Assembly: GCF_020991415.1 (NCBI RefSeq)
Contig: NZ_JAJMOY010000001.1
Location: 744,001-808,000, forward strand
From: Flavobacterium sp. ENC
GTDB lineage: Bacteria > Bacteroidota > Bacteroidia > Flavobacteriales > Flavobacteriaceae
DNA: 64,000 nucleotides
Direction of reading: 5' to 3'
Shown here: positions 1 to 8,113 of the stretch, in pieces
How the letters are laid out: the number at the start of each line of letters is the position of its first letter
Position numbering within the stretch: position 1 is the first letter of the stretch
Made by a program: the position numbers and the translations under genes
Notes under the pieces: model-generated
What the model was told of the DNA's origin: nothing
Seen by the model: the letters and a program-made list of their open reading frames with translations, nothing else
The model's database searches: none

Positions 1-400
1 TTCATTATTGGGAACTACTTTTGGAGGAGACGGAAGAGTAAATTTCGGACTTCCTGATTTACGCGGAAGAATTCCCATACATGTTGGAAATGGCCATAAT
101 CTTGGTGAAAGAGGTGGTGAACAGGCCCACACATTATCTATAGCCGAATTGCCAACCCATACACACGTATTAAAAAGTGTTACTCAGCCAGTAACTACAA
201 ACATTCCCGTAAGTAATGCAACCGCATTAGCAAATACGGCTCCTAATCAGGTATACTGTGACTCTGAAAAGAACCTTACGGCAATGAATTCAGCGTCAAT
301 TACAAACATTGGCGGTAGTCAGGCGCACCTGAATATGCAGCCTTTTTTGGCCCTGAATTTTTGTATTGCTCTACAGGGGGTATTTCCTTCAACTACTTAA
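1..400 (+). CDS. Phage tail collar domain protein, 5' partial
   Basis: This is the C-terminal part of a small stand-alone tail-collar (MdpB-like, 'microcystin dependent protein') protein. The reading frame is open to the left window edge: the codons from position 2 read S-L-L-G-T-T, matching the internal FSLLGTTYGG motif of its two downstream paralogues, so the true start lies outside. Visible family marks are GTTFGGDG, the LPDLRGRIPIHVG turn and a C-terminal end with N-MQPFLALNFCIALQGVFP. It is followed 21 bp later by a second copy and then a third, all on the same strand and probably one operon. Collar domains normally sit in phage tail fibres, but no other phage gene is present here, so a host function is more likely. 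The family call is firm; the biological role is unknown. Confidence 0.85.
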   Translation, partial: SLLGTTFGGDGRVNFGLPDLRGRIPIHVGNGHNLGERGGEQAHTLSIAELPTHTHVLKSVTQPVTTNIPVSNATALANTAPNQVYCDSEKNLTAMNSASITNIGGSQAHLNMQPFLALNFCIALQGVFPSTT

Positions 401-421
401 TAATCTAAAAACGCTAGAATT

Positions 422-928
422 ATGGCACAACCTTACATTGGTGAGATCAGAATGTTTGCCGGAAATTTCGCCCCTGCAGGATGGGCATTCTGTGAAGGGC
501 AATTAATGCCTATCTCGGAGAATGAAACATTATTTAATTTAATTGGAACTACTTACGGCGGCGACGGAGAAAGCACTTTTGCAGTACCTGATATGAGAGG
601 ACGTATTCCCTTGCATAATGGTAACGGATTTACATTGGCCGAAACGGGTGGTGTTGAAGAAGTAACTTTAACGGTTAGTCAGATTCCGTCTCATTCGCAT
701 TCTTTAACAGCAACAACAGATATTGCCAATACAGGAAACCCTGCTGATGCTTTATTAAGCACTACCCCAACAGGAAGCAAAGTATATTCAGCCAATACGC
801 CAGCTACACCACTAAATTATAACACAATTGCACCGGACGGCGGAAGTCAGCCACATACTAATTTTCAACCTTATTTGTGTGTAAATTTTATAATATCCTT
901 ATTCGGGATATTTCCAACACCAACATAA
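422..928 (+). CDS. Phage tail collar domain protein (MdpB-like), copy 2
   Basis: A complete 168-residue member of the tail-collar family. It begins MAQPYIGEIRMFAGNFAP and carries the diagnostic GWAFCEGQL segment (about residues 21-29), the LFNLIGTTYGGDG segment, a VPDMRGRIPLHNG turn (about 59-71) and the conserved C-terminal stretch with PHTNFQPYLCVNFI. There is no signal peptide. It is the middle gene of three tandem paralogues whose sequences are clearly related but diverged, especially in the central region that is expected to form the variable tip. In phages this fold caps tail fibres; free-standing copies without other phage genes are widespread in bacteria and uncharacterised. The neighbouring giant adhesin suggests a shared surface role, which is inference. 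Confidence 0.9.
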   Translation: MAQPYIGEIRMFAGNFAPAGWAFCEGQLMPISENETLFNLIGTTYGGDGESTFAVPDMRGRIPLHNGNGFTLAETGGVEEVTLTVSQIPSHSHSLTATTDIANTGNPADALLSTTPTGSKVYSANTPATPLNYNTIAPDGGSQPHTNFQPYLCVNFIISLFGIFPTPT

Positions 929-978
929 AATTAATACCGCATTCTTTAGATTTTTAATAAGAAATAAATAAAAATATT

Positions 979-1494
979 ATGGATCCATTTGTGGCCGAAA
1001 TACGCATATTTCCATTCAACTTTGCTCCCAAAGGCTGGGCATTTTGTGATGGACAACTTTTACCTTTATCTCAAAACACCGCTCTTTTTTCATTATTAGG
1101 TACAACCTATGGTGGTAATGGAAAATCTAATTTTGCTTTACCGGATTTGCAAGGAAGAACGCCTATGCATCCCGGTCAGGGACCAGGATTATCGTTGCAT
1201 GATTTAGGGGAAACAGGCGGTTCTGATACGGTTACTTTACTTGATTCAGAGATCCCCTCTCATACCCATACATTATTGGCTGCAACATTAAATTCGCAAT
1301 CTACTGCCCCAACAAATAATAGTTTAGGCCGCGGTAATCCTGTAAAAATTTATGCTACGGGTACACCGGGGACAGCTATGGATGCTAATTCGATCGCTCC
1401 TGCAGGAGGAGATCAGCCTCATAATAATATGATGCCTTATCTGACCATGTATTTTTGTATTGCACTTCAGGGAGTTTATCCTCCAAGACCTTAA
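979..1494 (+). CDS. Phage tail collar domain protein (MdpB-like), copy 3
   Basis: The third tandem collar paralogue, 171 residues, complete. It shows AEIRIFPFNFAPKGWAFCDG at the N terminus, LFSLLGTTYGGNG, then LPDLQGRTPMHPG, and a C-terminal stretch ending in YFCIALQGVYPP. Compared with copy 2 it has a short insertion (QGPGLSLHDLGE) after the first turn. No signal peptide or membrane segment is visible. The stop codon is followed within a few bases by an acetyltransferase gene, so the three collar genes, the acetyltransferase and the DUF6916-like gene look like one transcription unit. The function is unknown; the fold assignment is strong. Confidence 0.9.
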   Translation: MDPFVAEIRIFPFNFAPKGWAFCDGQLLPLSQNTALFSLLGTTYGGNGKSNFALPDLQGRTPMHPGQGPGLSLHDLGETGGSDTVTLLDSEIPSHTHTLLAATLNSQSTAPTNNSLGRGNPVKIYATGTPGTAMDANSIAPAGGDQPHNNMMPYLTMYFCIALQGVYPPRP

Positions 1495-1500
1495 TAATAA

Positions 1501-2007
1501 TTGCTTTTGAATTTAGAGATAGAAAATATTACGCTTCGTGATATACAGGAAAGCGATTTGTCTATTCTGTGCAAAATATACGGTAGTACACGTACCGAAG
1601 AATTAGAAAACGGAACTGACTGGAGTGACGAACAAAAAAATATATTTATTGAACATCAGTTTTCAGCTCAGCATGAACATTATCAAAAAAATTATTTAGG
1701 CGCAAAGTTTTATATAATTGAAAAAGAGAATACCACTGTAGGAAGATTATATATTGATTCCTTTTTTGAACAAAAAGGAGTGCGAATTATTGATATTACA
1801 CTATTACCGGATTGGCGGGGAAAAAATATTGGAAGTTCGATTTTGAAGGAAATATTACAAAAGGCAGCAAAAGCAAACAGGAATGTTACTATTCATGTTG
1901 AAAGTTTTAATCCTGCCATGGAATTATATAAAAGATTAGGATTTACAAAAATTAGCGAGACAAACGGTGTGTATCATCTCATGGAGTGGATTCCTCAAAG
2001 AAATTAA
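1501..2007 (+). CDS. GNAT family N-acetyltransferase
   Basis: A 168-residue GNAT-type acyltransferase. The acetyl-CoA binding motif A is visible as ITLLPDWRGKNIGSSILKE (about residues 100-118), following a beta strand with VGRLYIDSF, and motif B contains NPAMELYKRLGFTKI near the C terminus. The start is a TTG codon at 1501, with a second in-frame TTG at 1507; no ATG gives a full-length domain, so the exact start is uncertain. It begins 6 bp after the third collar gene and ends 16 bp before the DUF6916-like gene, which implies co-transcription. The substrate cannot be read from sequence. Its consistent place in the collar cluster suggests it modifies a protein or glycan of that system, but this is inference. 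Confidence 0.85.
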   Translation: MLLNLEIENITLRDIQESDLSILCKIYGSTRTEELENGTDWSDEQKNIFIEHQFSAQHEHYQKNYLGAKFYIIEKENTTVGRLYIDSFFEQKGVRIIDITLLPDWRGKNIGSSILKEILQKAAKANRNVTIHVESFNPAMELYKRLGFTKISETNGVYHLMEWIPQRN

Positions 2008-2023
2008 CGATAAAATATAATGT

Positions 2024-2323
2024 ATGGATATAGCTTTACTTACTTTAAATGATTTTAACGCATTCTTAAATAAAGTATTCATGATTCGAATTTCTGATGA
2101 AATTCATCTTGATGCTGAGTTAGTTGAATTAACAAAGCTGAATAATTATTCTTCTCTGGAAAGAGAACCTTTTTCGATAGTTTTTCGAACGGAACAAAAA
2201 ACCGAATATTACCAACAAGGCATTTTTACCATTGTACATCCTCAAAAGGGCAATTTAGATTTGTTTCTTTCTCCATTAGGTTTTGATAGTGTGGGAATGA
2301 AATACGAGGCTATATTTTCTTAA
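2024..2323 (+). CDS. DUF6916-like small protein
   Basis: A 99-residue protein without signal peptide. It has the layout I associate with the DUF6916 family: an opening strand-helix with LNDFNAFLNKVF, a middle strand SIVFRTEQ, a QQGIFTIVHPQKGNLDLFLSPLG segment that seems to be the family signature, and a short C-terminal strand. Proteins of this type are, from memory, found next to tail-collar genes, which fits its place here between the acetyltransferase and the giant adhesin. The function is unknown. It ends 28 bp before the adhesin start, so it is probably in the same operon. Confidence 0.7.
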   Translation: MDIALLTLNDFNAFLNKVFMIRISDEIHLDAELVELTKLNNYSSLEREPFSIVFRTEQKTEYYQQGIFTIVHPQKGNLDLFLSPLGFDSVGMKYEAIFS

Positions 2324-2351
2324 TAATGCTAACTCATTAAAGTAAAAAAAA

Positions 2352-5300
2352 ATGAAAAAAAACAAACTCTTACTTGTTATAATCTTAATGGGGTTCCTAA
2401 CATTCGGAATGTCCTATAACAATGTTATTAAGAAAAATGTTGTTACTCCATTTATAAAACAGGTAGCAGAAGTTGAGAAACAAATTGTTGCTGCAATAGC
2501 TCCTGCTAAAAAGAATACTGCTCCGGCAAAAGAAGAAGCAAGTGTTACTGCTGTAGCGGCAGCTGTTAGTGTTACCAATGCTGTTGTGGTAAACGGAGGA
2601 GGAAATGCTAAACCAGGTTCACAACTTGACTTTACAATTACTATAAATAATACAGGAACGGATGCTATCGGAACTACTTTTCAGGATATTTTAGATGCTA
2701 ATCTAACGTTGGTAGCAGGATCTCTTAAGGCCACTCCAATTGCTGTAAATGATGCCTATAACTGTATCGGAAATGTTGGTATAACATTAAACGCAGCTCA
2801 GGGTATTTTAGCAAATGATGTTAGCCCGGACGGCACTGCACTGACTACCGCTATTTTAGTAAATGGAAGTCATGGAGTTGCAGCTATATCCTCTAACGGA
2901 TCTTTTACGTACAATCCGACTGCGGGTTATTCCGGTACGGATAGTTTTACGTATACGCTAACAAGTGCCAACGGAAAAACAGATACTGCAACAGTAACCA
3001 TTACAATTTCGGCACCTATATATTTTATAAACAGTTCGGCTGCAACAAATGGAACGGGAACTTTACTAAGCCCTTTCAAACTGGTACAAAATGCGACAGG
3101 TACAGGTTCAAACCCTATTTTTATTTATACAGGAGCTGCTAACAGTGGTACAACATTAACCTTATCAGACAATCAAAAAGTAATAGGTCAGGGAGCAACA
3201 GCTGGCTTGGCCACTATATTGGGTATTACTGTTCCATCGTACAGTAATGTTTTACCCACCACTGGCGGTACAAATCCAACTTTTTCTTCCATTGCTCTTA
3301 AAGCAAATAATGATATTCAGGCCGTTATATTGTCTTCCGGTATGACCGGGACAAGTGTTGGAAATTTAAAAGTAAGAAATGCTTCTATAACCGGCGGAAG
3401 TGCTGTTGCCGTAAATATAAATGGCGGCGGAACTCTGGATTGTATTTTTCAATCCGTTTCTGCAAATGGTGGTGCAGGCGGAATAGCGATAAGTAATGCC
3501 TCAGGTTCTTTTCAGGTTACGGGAACAGGATCTACTGCAGGATCGGGAGGAACAATTCAGAATATTTCTAACGGATCGATTGGTGCAGAATTTACTTCCT
3601 GCACAAACATTTCCTTAAAAAACATGAATTTTACTAACGCTGGTCTTTTTGGTATTAAAATAGACAATGTTACTAATTTTGAATTAACTAATGGTGTTTT
3701 AAGTAACTGCGGAAATAATATTTCAGGTTCTGAAACCGGCGGTATATCTGCAACAAACCTAAAAGGAACTGCTACGATAACCAATACAACAGTTAACGAT
3801 TCATGGGGTCGTGGTTTTTATGCCCATAATGACAGCGGAGTTTCTAATTTGACTATAACAGGCTCTCAGTTTAAAAATGCATTTAATAAAGCTAATGGTG
3901 ACAGTAATTTTATATTTGAAGGCTATGGAAATTCAAATAATACTTTAGTTTTAAAAGCAAATGATTTTTCTAATGCAAAAAATTACGGTTTAACATTAAA
4001 TTTTGGCGGTACCTCATCAAATACGATCCAGGTTGGAGGAAATTCTCTTGCTGACGGAAATACAATAAATGCAGCAGCAAGTCCCGGCAGTAATGGTTTA
4101 TCACTTCAGGCAAACACGGCTGCAACAGTAAATTATAATATCATAAACAATACTATAAAATCAAGCTTCAGTGGTTCATTTACCTGCAATGTTGGAAATC
4201 AGGACACAGGAACTATGAACGGAAGAATAAATTTTAATACTATAGACGGTGGCGGAGCAGGATCTGTTTCTAATGGTATTTCTGTTGCGGCCTATGGAAA
4301 CGCGAAACATATTACTCAAATATTAAATAATACGATTACCAATGCCAACAACTATGGTATAGTATCTGAAGCTAATGATAATGGTAGTATTACTGCAAAC
4401 GCCAGAATGGATGCTACGATAAAAAACAATAACATTAGTTTAGCTGCAGATTCTTATGCACATGTTGCGGTAATTTCCGTGGGAACAGCTACAAGCACCC
4501 TGATAAGCGCTGCAAACATTGGTAATAATACAACCAATGCTGCGGTTAACCCTTTTACAACTTTTGATGTTGCGGCTTATGGCGCAGGAAATAAAGTAAT
4601 CCTGCAAGGTGCAACTGCTCTTGCAACCGGATCGGGCGACAGATCTGCAGATCTTACCGCTTTCTGGAACAACAACAATACGGCAGCACCAAGAACTGCT
4701 ATAGATGAAATGGCTGGCGGAACAATCATTTCCGGAACAGCTGCAATTCCTTCTAATCCATCAGCTTCAAAAATGGTAACTCCAAAAGAAACTGAAAAAA
4801 CTACACCAATTGCAGAAAGTCAAAATAGTAATCCAATTACAAATAAATCTGCGGGCATAAACAGCACTGCAAAAACAGCATCAGGAGAAACAATTTCTGT
4901 TGGACCATTTACTTTGGCCGGAGGAAAAAGTACCGTAATAACTTTTAGTGCGACAATAAATGCGGCAGGTTCATTACCGGCAAATACATGCGCTGTTACG
5001 AATCAGGCGTCTGTAAACGGAACTAATTTTACGACTGTAAGTTCAAATATTACCACAACATCAATCAAACCGGGTACTGCGACCTTTACCAATTCTACTG
5101 AAAATATTCCGTGTTTAGGAAGTACTGCAGTAACTTTAAATGCAACTTGTCCACTTGGAACAACAGCTACCTGGTATACGGCATTAACTGGAGGTAGTAG
5201 TTTTGCAACAGGAGCATCAGCCACAGCAACGCCTACAGCAAATAACACCACTTATTGCGTAGCTTGTGAAGCTGCATATTGTGCAAGTGACAGATTATTG

Positions 5301-8006
5301 GTAAAAACAGTTACCGGAACGCCATCAACAGCATCTGCTCCTGAAAATGTAAGTGTATGTGATTCTTACACCTGGGCTGTAAATGGTACCAAATATATAA
5401 GCTCCGGAACGTATACCGCTGTCGTAGGTTGTGATACCAAAACCTTAAACCTTACTATTACGCCATCGACAACATCAGCTCCTGAAGTTATAGCAGCTTG
5501 TGATTCTTACACCTGGGCGGCAAATGGTACTAAATATATAAGCTCCGGAACTTATACCGCGGTCGTAGGTTGTGATACTAAAACTTTAAACCTTACTATT
5601 ACTCCGTTGACAAGCTCAACTCCAGAAGTTGTAGCTGCTTGTGACAGTTATACATGGCCGGTAAATGGTATTAAGTATACAAGTTCTGGAACGTATCCTT
5701 ATACCAATGGCTGTGATACTAAAACGCTGGTATTGACAATCACGAATTCAACATCTTCTACAGAAACTATTTCCGCGTGTGACAGTTATACATGGGCTGA
5801 AAATGGTACTAAGTATACAAGCTCAGGAACGTATGTGAATACTGTAGGTTGTGATACTAAAACATTGGTATTGACAATCACCAATTCAACATCTTCTACA
5901 GAAACTATATCCGCGTGTGACAGTTATACATGGGCTGAAAATGGTACTAAGTATACAAGCTCAGGAACGTATGTGAATACTGTAGGTTGTGATACTAAAA
6001 CCTTAGTACTAACTATTACAAATTCAACATCTTCTACAGAAACTATTTCCGCTTGTGACAGTTATACATGGGCCGAAAATGGTACTAAGTATACAAGCTC
6101 AGGAACGTATGTGAATACTGTAGGTTGTGATACTAAAACATTGGTATTAACTATTACAAATTCAACATCTTCTACAGAAACTATATCCGCGTGTGACAGT
6201 TATACATGGGCTGAAAATGGTACTAAGTATACAAGCTCAGGAACGTATGTGAATACTGTAGGTTGCGATACTAAAACATTGGTATTAACTATTACAAATT
6301 CAACATCTTCTACAGAAACTATTTCAGCGTGTGACAGTTATACATGGGCTGAAAATGGTATTAAGTATACAAGCTCAGGAACGTATGTGAATACTGTAGG
6401 TTGTGATACTAAAACGCTGGTATTGACAATCACCAATTCAACATCTTCTACAGAAACTATATCCGCGTGTGACAGTTATACATGGGCTGAAAATGGTACT
6501 AAGTATACAAGCTCCGGAACGTATATGAATACTGTAGGTTGTGATACTAAAACCTTAGTACTAACCATTACAAATTCAACATCTTCTACAGAAACTATTT
6601 CCGCTTGTGACAGTTATACATGGGTTGAAAATGGTACTAAGTATACAAGCTCAGGAACGTATGTGAATACTGTAGGCTGTGATACTAAAACATTGGTATT
6701 GACAATCACCAATTCAACATCTTCTACAGAAACTATATCCGCGTGTGACAGTTATACATGGGCTGAAAATGGTAGTAAATATACAAGCTCCGGAACGTAT
6801 ATGAATACTGTAGGTTGTGATACTAAAACCTTAGTACTAACTATTACAAATTCAACATCTTCTACAGAAACTATTTCCGCTTGTGACAGTTATACATGGA
6901 CTGAAAATGGTACTAAGTATACAAGTTCAGGAACATATTCTTATACCAATGGCTGTGATACTAAAACTTTAAACCTTACCATTACGCTTGCAACAACAGC
7001 TACGGAAACTATATCCGCTTGTGATAGTTATACATGGGCTGAAAATGGTACTGAATATACAAGCTCCGGAACGTATGTGAATACTATAGGTTGCGATACC
7101 AAAACATTGGTATTGACCATCACCAATTCAACATCTTCAACGGAAACGATAGCTGCTTGTGATAGCTACACCTGGGCCGCAAATGCTACGGAATATAAAA
7201 CTTCCGGAACATATACGTACACGAATGGCTGTGACACCAAAACATTGGTATTGACCATTACCAATTCAACAACTGCTACGGAAACGGTAGCTGCCTGTGA
7301 TAGCTATACCTGGGCCGCAAATGCTACGGAATATAAAACTTCCGGAACGTATACTTATATGAATGGATGTGGTACTAAAACTTTAAACCTTACCATTACA
7401 CCGGCAACATCAGCTACAGAAACGATAGCCGCTTGTGACAGTTACACCTGGACTGTAAATGGTACACAGTATACAAGTTCAGGAACGTATTCTTACACGA
7501 ATGGTTGTGATACTAAAATTTTAGAATTAACAATAAACGATTCATCAGCTATTAGTAATGCCGTAAGTTTAAATTCCGGAACACTGACATCAAATCATTT
7601 AGGAGCTACTTATCAGTGGTACAAATGCCCGAATACTTTGCTTTCAAACGAAACAAATCAGTCTTATACTCCTTTAACATCCGGAGACTATAAGGTTGAA
7701 ATTACAGTTGGCGAATGTACAATTGCTTCTGATTGTATTACTGTAACAAGTTTGGCCGTTGGTCAATTCAAACCAGATGAATTTAAACTTTATCCGAATC
7801 CTAGCAATGGAATATTAAATATTGTTACTGCAAATGGAGGAAATTATAACATAATAGATCAAACCGGAAAGAGTATTAAAGTGGTTCATTTAAATGAAAA
7901 TGCAATTAACACCATTAATCTGGAGGATATATCAGAAGGGATTTATTTTATTAAAAATGCCGGCAATTCCAAAATAAAAGCGGAGAAGTTTATCATCAAA
8001 AAATAA
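2352..8006 (+). CDS. Giant T9SS-secreted adhesin with nested domains and sixteen 46-residue repeats
   Basis: A 1884-residue secreted protein. It starts with a signal peptide (MKKNKLLLVIILMGFLTFG). Residues about 78-130 look like the first half of a DUF11-type domain. Residues about 131-220 form a cadherin/Big_9-like domain (NDAY...GILANDV...GTDSFTYTL). Residues about 225-770 are Asn/Gly-rich and resemble a right-handed beta-helix. Residues about 840-905 look like the missing half of DUF11. An Ig-like segment follows, then sixteen tandem repeats of 46 residues (DNA about 5334-7540) built on CDSYTW-NG-Y-SSGTY-GCDTKTL-LTI, each with two cysteines. The C terminus from about residue 1800 has LYPNPSNG and ends in EKFIIKK, a type A T9SS sorting domain, so the product should be exported and held on the surface. 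Ligand unknown. Confidence 0.88.
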   Translation: MKKNKLLLVIILMGFLTFGMSYNNVIKKNVVTPFIKQVAEVEKQIVAAIAPAKKNTAPAKEEASVTAVAAAVSVTNAVVVNGGGNAKPGSQLDFTITINNTGTDAIGTTFQDILDANLTLVAGSLKATPIAVNDAYNCIGNVGITLNAAQGILANDVSPDGTALTTAILVNGSHGVAAISSNGSFTYNPTAGYSGTDSFTYTLTSANGKTDTATVTITISAPIYFINSSAATNGTGTLLSPFKLVQNATGTGSNPIFIYTGAANSGTTLTLSDNQKVIGQGATAGLATILGITVPSYSNVLPTTGGTNPTFSSIALKANNDIQAVILSSGMTGTSVGNLKVRNASITGGSAVAVNINGGGTLDCIFQSVSANGGAGGIAISNASGSFQVTGTGSTAGSGGTIQNISNGSIGAEFTSCTNISLKNMNFTNAGLFGIKIDNVTNFELTNGVLSNCGNNISGSETGGISATNLKGTATITNTTVNDSWGRGFYAHNDSGVSNLTITGSQFKNAFNKANGDSNFIFEGYGNSNNTLVLKANDFSNAKNYGLTLNFGGTSSNTIQVGGNSLADGNTINAAASPGSNGLSLQANTAATVNYNIINNTIKSSFSGSFTCNVGNQDTGTMNGRINFNTIDGGGAGSVSNGISVAAYGNAKHITQILNNTITNANNYGIVSEANDNGSITANARMDATIKNNNISLAADSYAHVAVISVGTATSTLISAANIGNNTTNAAVNPFTTFDVAAYGAGNKVILQGATALATGSGDRSADLTAFWNNNNTAAPRTAIDEMAGGTIISGTAAIPSNPSASKMVTPKETEKTTPIAESQNSNPITNKSAGINSTAKTASGETISVGPFTLAGGKSTVITFSATINAAGSLPANTCAVTNQASVNGTNFTTVSSNITTTSIKPGTATFTNSTENIPCLGSTAVTLNATCPLGTTATWYTALTGGSSFATGASATATPTANNTTYCVACEAAYCASDRLLVKTVTGTPSTASAPENVSVCDSYTWAVNGTKYISSGTYTAVVGCDTKTLNLTITPSTTSAPEVIAACDSYTWAANGTKYISSGTYTAVVGCDTKTLNLTITPLTSSTPEVVAACDSYTWPVNGIKYTSSGTYPYTNGCDTKTLVLTITNSTSSTETISACDSYTWAENGTKYTSSGTYVNTVGCDTKTLVLTITNSTSSTETISACDSYTWAENGTKYTSSGTYVNTVGCDTKTLVLTITNSTSSTETISACDSYTWAENGTKYTSSGTYVNTVGCDTKTLVLTITNSTSSTETISACDSYTWAENGTKYTSSGTYVNTVGCDTKTLVLTITNSTSSTETISACDSYTWAENGIKYTSSGTYVNTVGCDTKTLVLTITNSTSSTETISACDSYTWAENGTKYTSSGTYMNTVGCDTKTLVLTITNSTSSTETISACDSYTWVENGTKYTSSGTYVNTVGCDTKTLVLTITNSTSSTETISACDSYTWAENGSKYTSSGTYMNTVGCDTKTLVLTITNSTSSTETISACDSYTWTENGTKYTSSGTYSYTNGCDTKTLNLTITLATTATETISACDSYTWAENGTEYTSSGTYVNTIGCDTKTLVLTITNSTSSTETIAACDSYTWAANATEYKTSGTYTYTNGCDTKTLVLTITNSTTATETVAACDSYTWAANATEYKTSGTYTYMNGCGTKTLNLTITPATSATETIAACDSYTWTVNGTQYTSSGTYSYTNGCDTKILELTINDSSAISNAVSLNSGTLTSNHLGATYQWYKCPNTLLSNETNQSYTPLTSGDYKVEITVGECTIASDCITVTSLAVGQFKPDEFKLYPNPSNGILNIVTANGGNYNIIDQTGKSIKVVHLNENAINTINLEDISEGIYFIKNAGNSKIKAEKFIIKK
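5334..7542 (+). repeat. Sixteen tandem 138-bp coding repeats in the adhesin
   Basis: The coding sequence repeats with a 138-bp period (46 residues), with the CDSYTW motif recurring sixteen times. Units 4 to 11 are almost identical at the DNA level and differ mainly in single codons (VNTV versus MNTV, ENGTKY versus ENGIKY or ENGSKY), whereas the first three and last five units are more diverged. This pattern points to recent expansion in the middle of the array. Copy number is likely to vary between strains, and short-read assembly here could be collapsed. Confidence 0.92.
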
Positions 8007-8024
8007 TTTCTTTTAAAGTTTATC

Positions 8025-8063
8025 AAAAATCCCAAGCTGCGATTGTAGTTTGGGATTTTTTTT
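8025..8063 (+). terminator. Rho-independent terminator after the adhesin
   Basis: An inverted repeat with arms AAAAATCCCAA (8025-8035) and TTGGGATTTTT (8050-8060) is followed by further T residues. It lies 19 bp after the adhesin stop. Its loop shares GCGATTGTA-like sequence with the terminator at 9521, so the two belong to one sequence family. Confidence 0.85.
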
Positions 8064-8113
8064 ATATCTAAAAATTCTTACTTTTAGAGTCCCAAATTTA
8101 ATCAATAATAATT

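Noticed and set aside
1..1494. Collar genes considered as part of a prophage
   Set aside because: No terminase, portal, capsid, tail-tube or integrase gene is nearby, and the following genes are an acetyltransferase and a T9SS adhesin.
3557..5251. Minus-strand frames inside the adhesin gene
   Set aside because: They lie opposite a strong coding frame and show no domain features.
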